A stretch of 56,388 nucleotides of DNA from NCBI GenBank assembly GCA_945919075.1, contig CAMEIX010000021.1:1-56388 (forward strand), written 5' to 3'. The position numbers were made by a program, and so were the translations under genes. The notes beneath the pieces were generated by a model that was not told where the DNA came from, searched no databases, and saw only the letters and a program-made list of their open reading frames with translations. Origin of the DNA: an uncultured Lachnospiraceae bacterium. GTDB taxonomy: Bacteria > Bacillota > Clostridia > Lachnospirales > Lachnospiraceae. Positions 54,513 through 56,388 of this stretch are shown in pieces (within the stretch, counting starts at the first letter, position 1; every line of letters begins with the position of its first letter).

Positions 54513-55163
54513 ATGTATACTACGATTTTGTTTGACTTAGACGGAACCCTCATTGACACAGAAAAATATTTCAAGGTATTCTGGCGAAAGGCCGTGGCAG
54601 AACTGGGCTATGAGATGAGTGAAGAACAGGCTCTGACGCTGAGAAGTCTGGGAAGACCCTTTGCACCCAAACTTATGAAGGAATGGTTTGGGGAGGAATT
54701 TGATTATGTAAAAGCCCGCAATCTGCGCAGGAACATGATGCAGGAGCATTTACAAAGAGTGGGGCTGGAAAGAAAAAAAGGTGCCGGGGAGGCACTTGCA
54801 AAATTAAAGGAAATGGGATTTCGTCTTGCAGTTGCAACGGCAACTCCCACGGATCGCGCAAGGGAGCAGCTTAAGGAAGCAGGGCTCTTGCAGTATTTTG
54901 AGGATATTGTCAGTGCGGCAGATGTGGAAAACGGCAAGCCCGCACCGGACGTGTATATTCGTGCTTGTGAAATTCTCGGTGAAAAGCCCGAAAATTGCCT
55001 GGCAGTGGAGGATTCTCCCAATGGCGTACTTTCCGCATATCGTGCAGGCGTTCCTGTGGTCATGATTCCGGATCAGACTCCCTGTGATGCAAAAAGTGCA
55101 GCTATAATAAAAGCAGACCTGGAGAGTCTGCTTGCATTACCACATTTTTTGGCAGAAGAATAA
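54513..55163 (+). CDS. HAD-family phosphatase (beta-phosphoglucomutase/phosphoglycolate phosphatase-like)
   Basis: 216 residues. Motif I DLDGTLIDTE (about 8-17, two catalytic Asp), motif II VATATPTDRA, motif III Lys in GKPAPDVY, motif IV VEDSPNGV. A helical cap lies at about 18-85. Many substrates are possible. The start at 54513 follows GGGAGAAG; a longer upstream frame runs through the aldolase gene and the repeats and is not real. Confidence 0.9.
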   Translation: MYTTILFDLDGTLIDTEKYFKVFWRKAVAELGYEMSEEQALTLRSLGRPFAPKLMKEWFGEEFDYVKARNLRRNMMQEHLQRVGLERKKGAGEALAKLKEMGFRLAVATATPTDRAREQLKEAGLLQYFEDIVSAADVENGKPAPDVYIRACEILGEKPENCLAVEDSPNGVLSAYRAGVPVVMIPDQTPCDAKSAAIIKADLESLLALPHFLAEE

Positions 55164-55195
55164 TCCTGCCAGAATAAGATTTTAGATAAGGGATA

Positions 55196-55948
55196 TTACA
55201 TATTTCCTAAAAGAAAATCCTTGACCACACCAAAAAACTCCCGAAAGAGATTATTTGGTAAATACAGGGGATGGGAACTTGCAGCGATTCCGTGGGCATT
55301 TTCCAGTCCCTGTTTTTTTGCAATACTGACGCCTCTGAATACATGGAAGGCATTGGTGACAATCCCGATTTGGGCATCCGAATCCGCAATTAATTCCTTG
55401 CTGTAAAGAATATTCTGTATGGTATTTAAGGATTTGTCCTCAAGGAGAATTCTGTCCGCATCAATTCCACGGCTTATCAGATAATCCGCCATGCCTTTCG
55501 CCTCGGAAAAAGGCTCATTAGCACCCTGACCGCCCGAAACAATGCAAATCGTATCGGGATTTTCCCGAAGATACTGTTCTGCGGCATCCAACCTCCGTTT
55601 CAGTACGTAACTGGGACCGTCCTTTCGCACCTGTGCACCCAAAACAATGATATAATCTAAATTTTCGTCCCCTTTTGCAGAAAAGCCGGTCCAAATCAGG
55701 GCTTCCACAAAAAGAAACAGGCAGACTCCGATGCCGGATACGGAAAGTATCAGTACACGTAAAGCCATGGGGATTGCCTTCCACAAGTGAAAATGGGCGC
55801 AGAGCCCCATAATGATACAAATCACCCCCAGCAGTATCCATATCATGTAAAAGAATGTGCCACTGTTGATTCCCTTAATGACGATTCCGTAGGAGAGAAA
55901 CAGAATAGCCATGATTGTCCAGATAATTTCCCAAATATGAAACTTCAT
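55196..55948 (-). CDS. YdcF/SanA-like DUF218 membrane protein
   Basis: 250 residues. Three N-terminal hydrophobic helices (about 8-95), then a DUF218 domain: DYIIVLGAQVRKDGPS, RLDAAEQYLRENPDTICIV-type helix, VSGGQGANEPFSEAKGMADYL, and LLEDKSLNTIQNI. Relatives (ElyC, SanA, YdcF) affect envelope or lipid-carrier metabolism; the reaction is not established. Divergent from the partial gene at 56308; convergent with the HAD gene. Confidence 0.88.
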   Translation of the reverse strand: MKFHIWEIIWTIMAILFLSYGIVIKGINSGTFFYMIWILLGVICIIMGLCAHFHLWKAIPMALRVLILSVSGIGVCLFLFVEALIWTGFSAKGDENLDYIIVLGAQVRKDGPSYVLKRRLDAAEQYLRENPDTICIVSGGQGANEPFSEAKGMADYLISRGIDADRILLEDKSLNTIQNILYSKELIADSDAQIGIVTNAFHVFRGVSIAKKQGLENAHGIAASSHPLYLPNNLFREFFGVVKDFLLGNM

Positions 55949-55978
55949 AAATCCTCCTGTTAAGTGAAAGTATATCTC

Positions 55979-55987
55979 ATTATAGCA
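55979..55987 (-). promoter_or_regulatory. Extended -10 of the YdcF-like gene
   Basis: TGCTATAAT on the minus strand, about 30 bp before the start. No good -35 is seen. Confidence 0.5.
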
Positions 55988-56098
55988 TGGAATCCGACCG
56001 GATTTGGGCGATTTGCGTGAAGTTAAGAAAATATTAAAAGAATGAAGTAAGGGATTTAAACAAAATTAAAATTATTATGCTATTTCGTATGTTACTTG

Positions 56099-56127
56099 TT
56101 GTACAAACGCACAATCTATGTTAGAAT
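56099..56127 (+). promoter_or_regulatory. Candidate promoter of the Rpn-like gene
   Basis: TTGTAC (56099-56104) and TAGAAT (56122-56127) with a 17-bp spacer, giving a ~175-nt leader with hairpins. Confidence 0.5.
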
Positions 56128-56307
56128 CTACTAAAAGCAGAAAGTCTATTCTCTGCGGAGGAATACACTTCCGTAGAATCTTTATTTCAAAATCAATCTA
56201 AAATTCACAAACTTCACTGCTTGAAATTCCAATTTACAACTTAACAGCAGGGAGGTTTGGAAGACAGGCCTCCCTTAGGGATGTATGTCCCGGAAAAGGA
56301 GGCACAA

Positions 56308-56388
56308 ATGAAAGATGCGATTAACTTTGACACCATTACCATCACGGATGACGTGATGTTCGGCTCCGTATTTCAGGAAGCCGGAAAT
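56308..56388 (+). CDS. Start of an Rpn-family / PD-(D/E)XK nuclease-type transposase-like protein (partial)
   Basis: The first 27 codons, cut by the window end: MKDAINFDTITITDDVMFGS and a few more residues. The TDDVMFGSVFQE block is the usual N terminus of Rpn-type proteins (recombination-promoting nuclease, often annotated as PD-(D/E)XK nuclease transposase), abundant in Lachnospiraceae. AAAAGGAGG is placed well before the ATG. Only the N terminus is seen, so the catalytic residues cannot be checked. Confidence 0.75.
   Translation, partial: MKDAINFDTITITDDVMFGSVFQEAGN

Larger units (their letters stand above)
55949..56307. other. Intergenic region before the Rpn-like gene
   Basis: About 360 bp. 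It contains the leftward extended -10 TGCTATAAT at 55987-55979, a rightward promoter candidate (56099-56127), a GGGAGG/CCTCCC hairpin (56250-56274) and a small GGGA/TCCC hairpin before the GGAGG site. No coding region is evident. Confidence 0.5.

Overview
The window looks like a stretch of chromosome from an anaerobic Gram-positive bacterium of the Clostridia, most likely Lachnospiraceae. This rests on gene content and order (gdpP-rplI-dnaB, rpiB-upp-dCMP deaminase next to an atp operon, hprK near murB-rapZ-whiA-HPr-like, DUF1846, DUF3737), strong AGGAGG-type ribosome binding sites, pyruvate formate-lyase metabolism, and spore- or wall-lysis type hydrolases. The species cannot be named from sequence alone.

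Layout. 1-350: tRNA-Glu, tRNA-Asn, tRNA-Cys and a terminator. 374-2550: sirtuin deacetylase, DUF951, and the rpsF-ssb-rpsR operon. 2462-7841: a small decayed genomic island inserted at the 3' end of rpsR. It is bounded by a 19-bp direct repeat (18/19 identical) and carries a broken tyrosine integrase, an AraC-type regulator and a divergent three-gene set (sugar isomerase-like, Gfo/Idh/MocA oxidoreductase, DMT-type transporter). 7877-16250: glycosyltransferase, LUD protein, GH35 beta-galactosidase, gdpP-rplI-dnaB, MerR-like regulator. 16235-18238: MalY/PatB aminotransferase and DUF3737. 18253-22153: the fermentation locus, all on the minus strand: a pyruvate formate-lyase split into a catalytic body without its glycyl-radical domain, a 70-aa Cys-containing relative of that domain, a free-standing 79-aa glycyl-radical domain, then the activating enzyme and a 56-aa two-cluster ferredoxin; a small redox-disulfide (DUF1858) gene diverges from it. 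22380-29251: mecA, a small unknown protein, GH18 and amidase wall enzymes, TsaC/Sua5, rpiB, upp, dCMP deaminase. 29287-38728: SleB-type hydrolase, full F-ATPase operon (c subunit with a sodium-binding signature), trmB, trxA. 38739-41567: GntR regulator with a three-gene ABC transporter. 41682-54415: DUF1846, ftsH, uvrC, hprK, glucokinase, murB, rapZ, whiA, a Crh-like HPr without the active-site His, lipid kinase, class II aldolase. 54415-56388: two covarying hairpin repeats, HAD phosphatase, YdcF-like membrane protein, and the start of an Rpn/PD-(D/E)XK protein cut by the window end.

How it fits together. The core is housekeeping (ribosome, replication, ATP synthase, wall synthesis). Carbon metabolism is represented by glucokinase, aldolase, the HprK/Crh-like regulatory pair and mixed-acid fermentation through PFL. 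The two most unusual features are the split PFL gene set and the rpsR-targeted island; the Crh-like protein and the covarying repeat hairpins are also worth attention. All functional calls are from reading sequence motifs; no database search was run.
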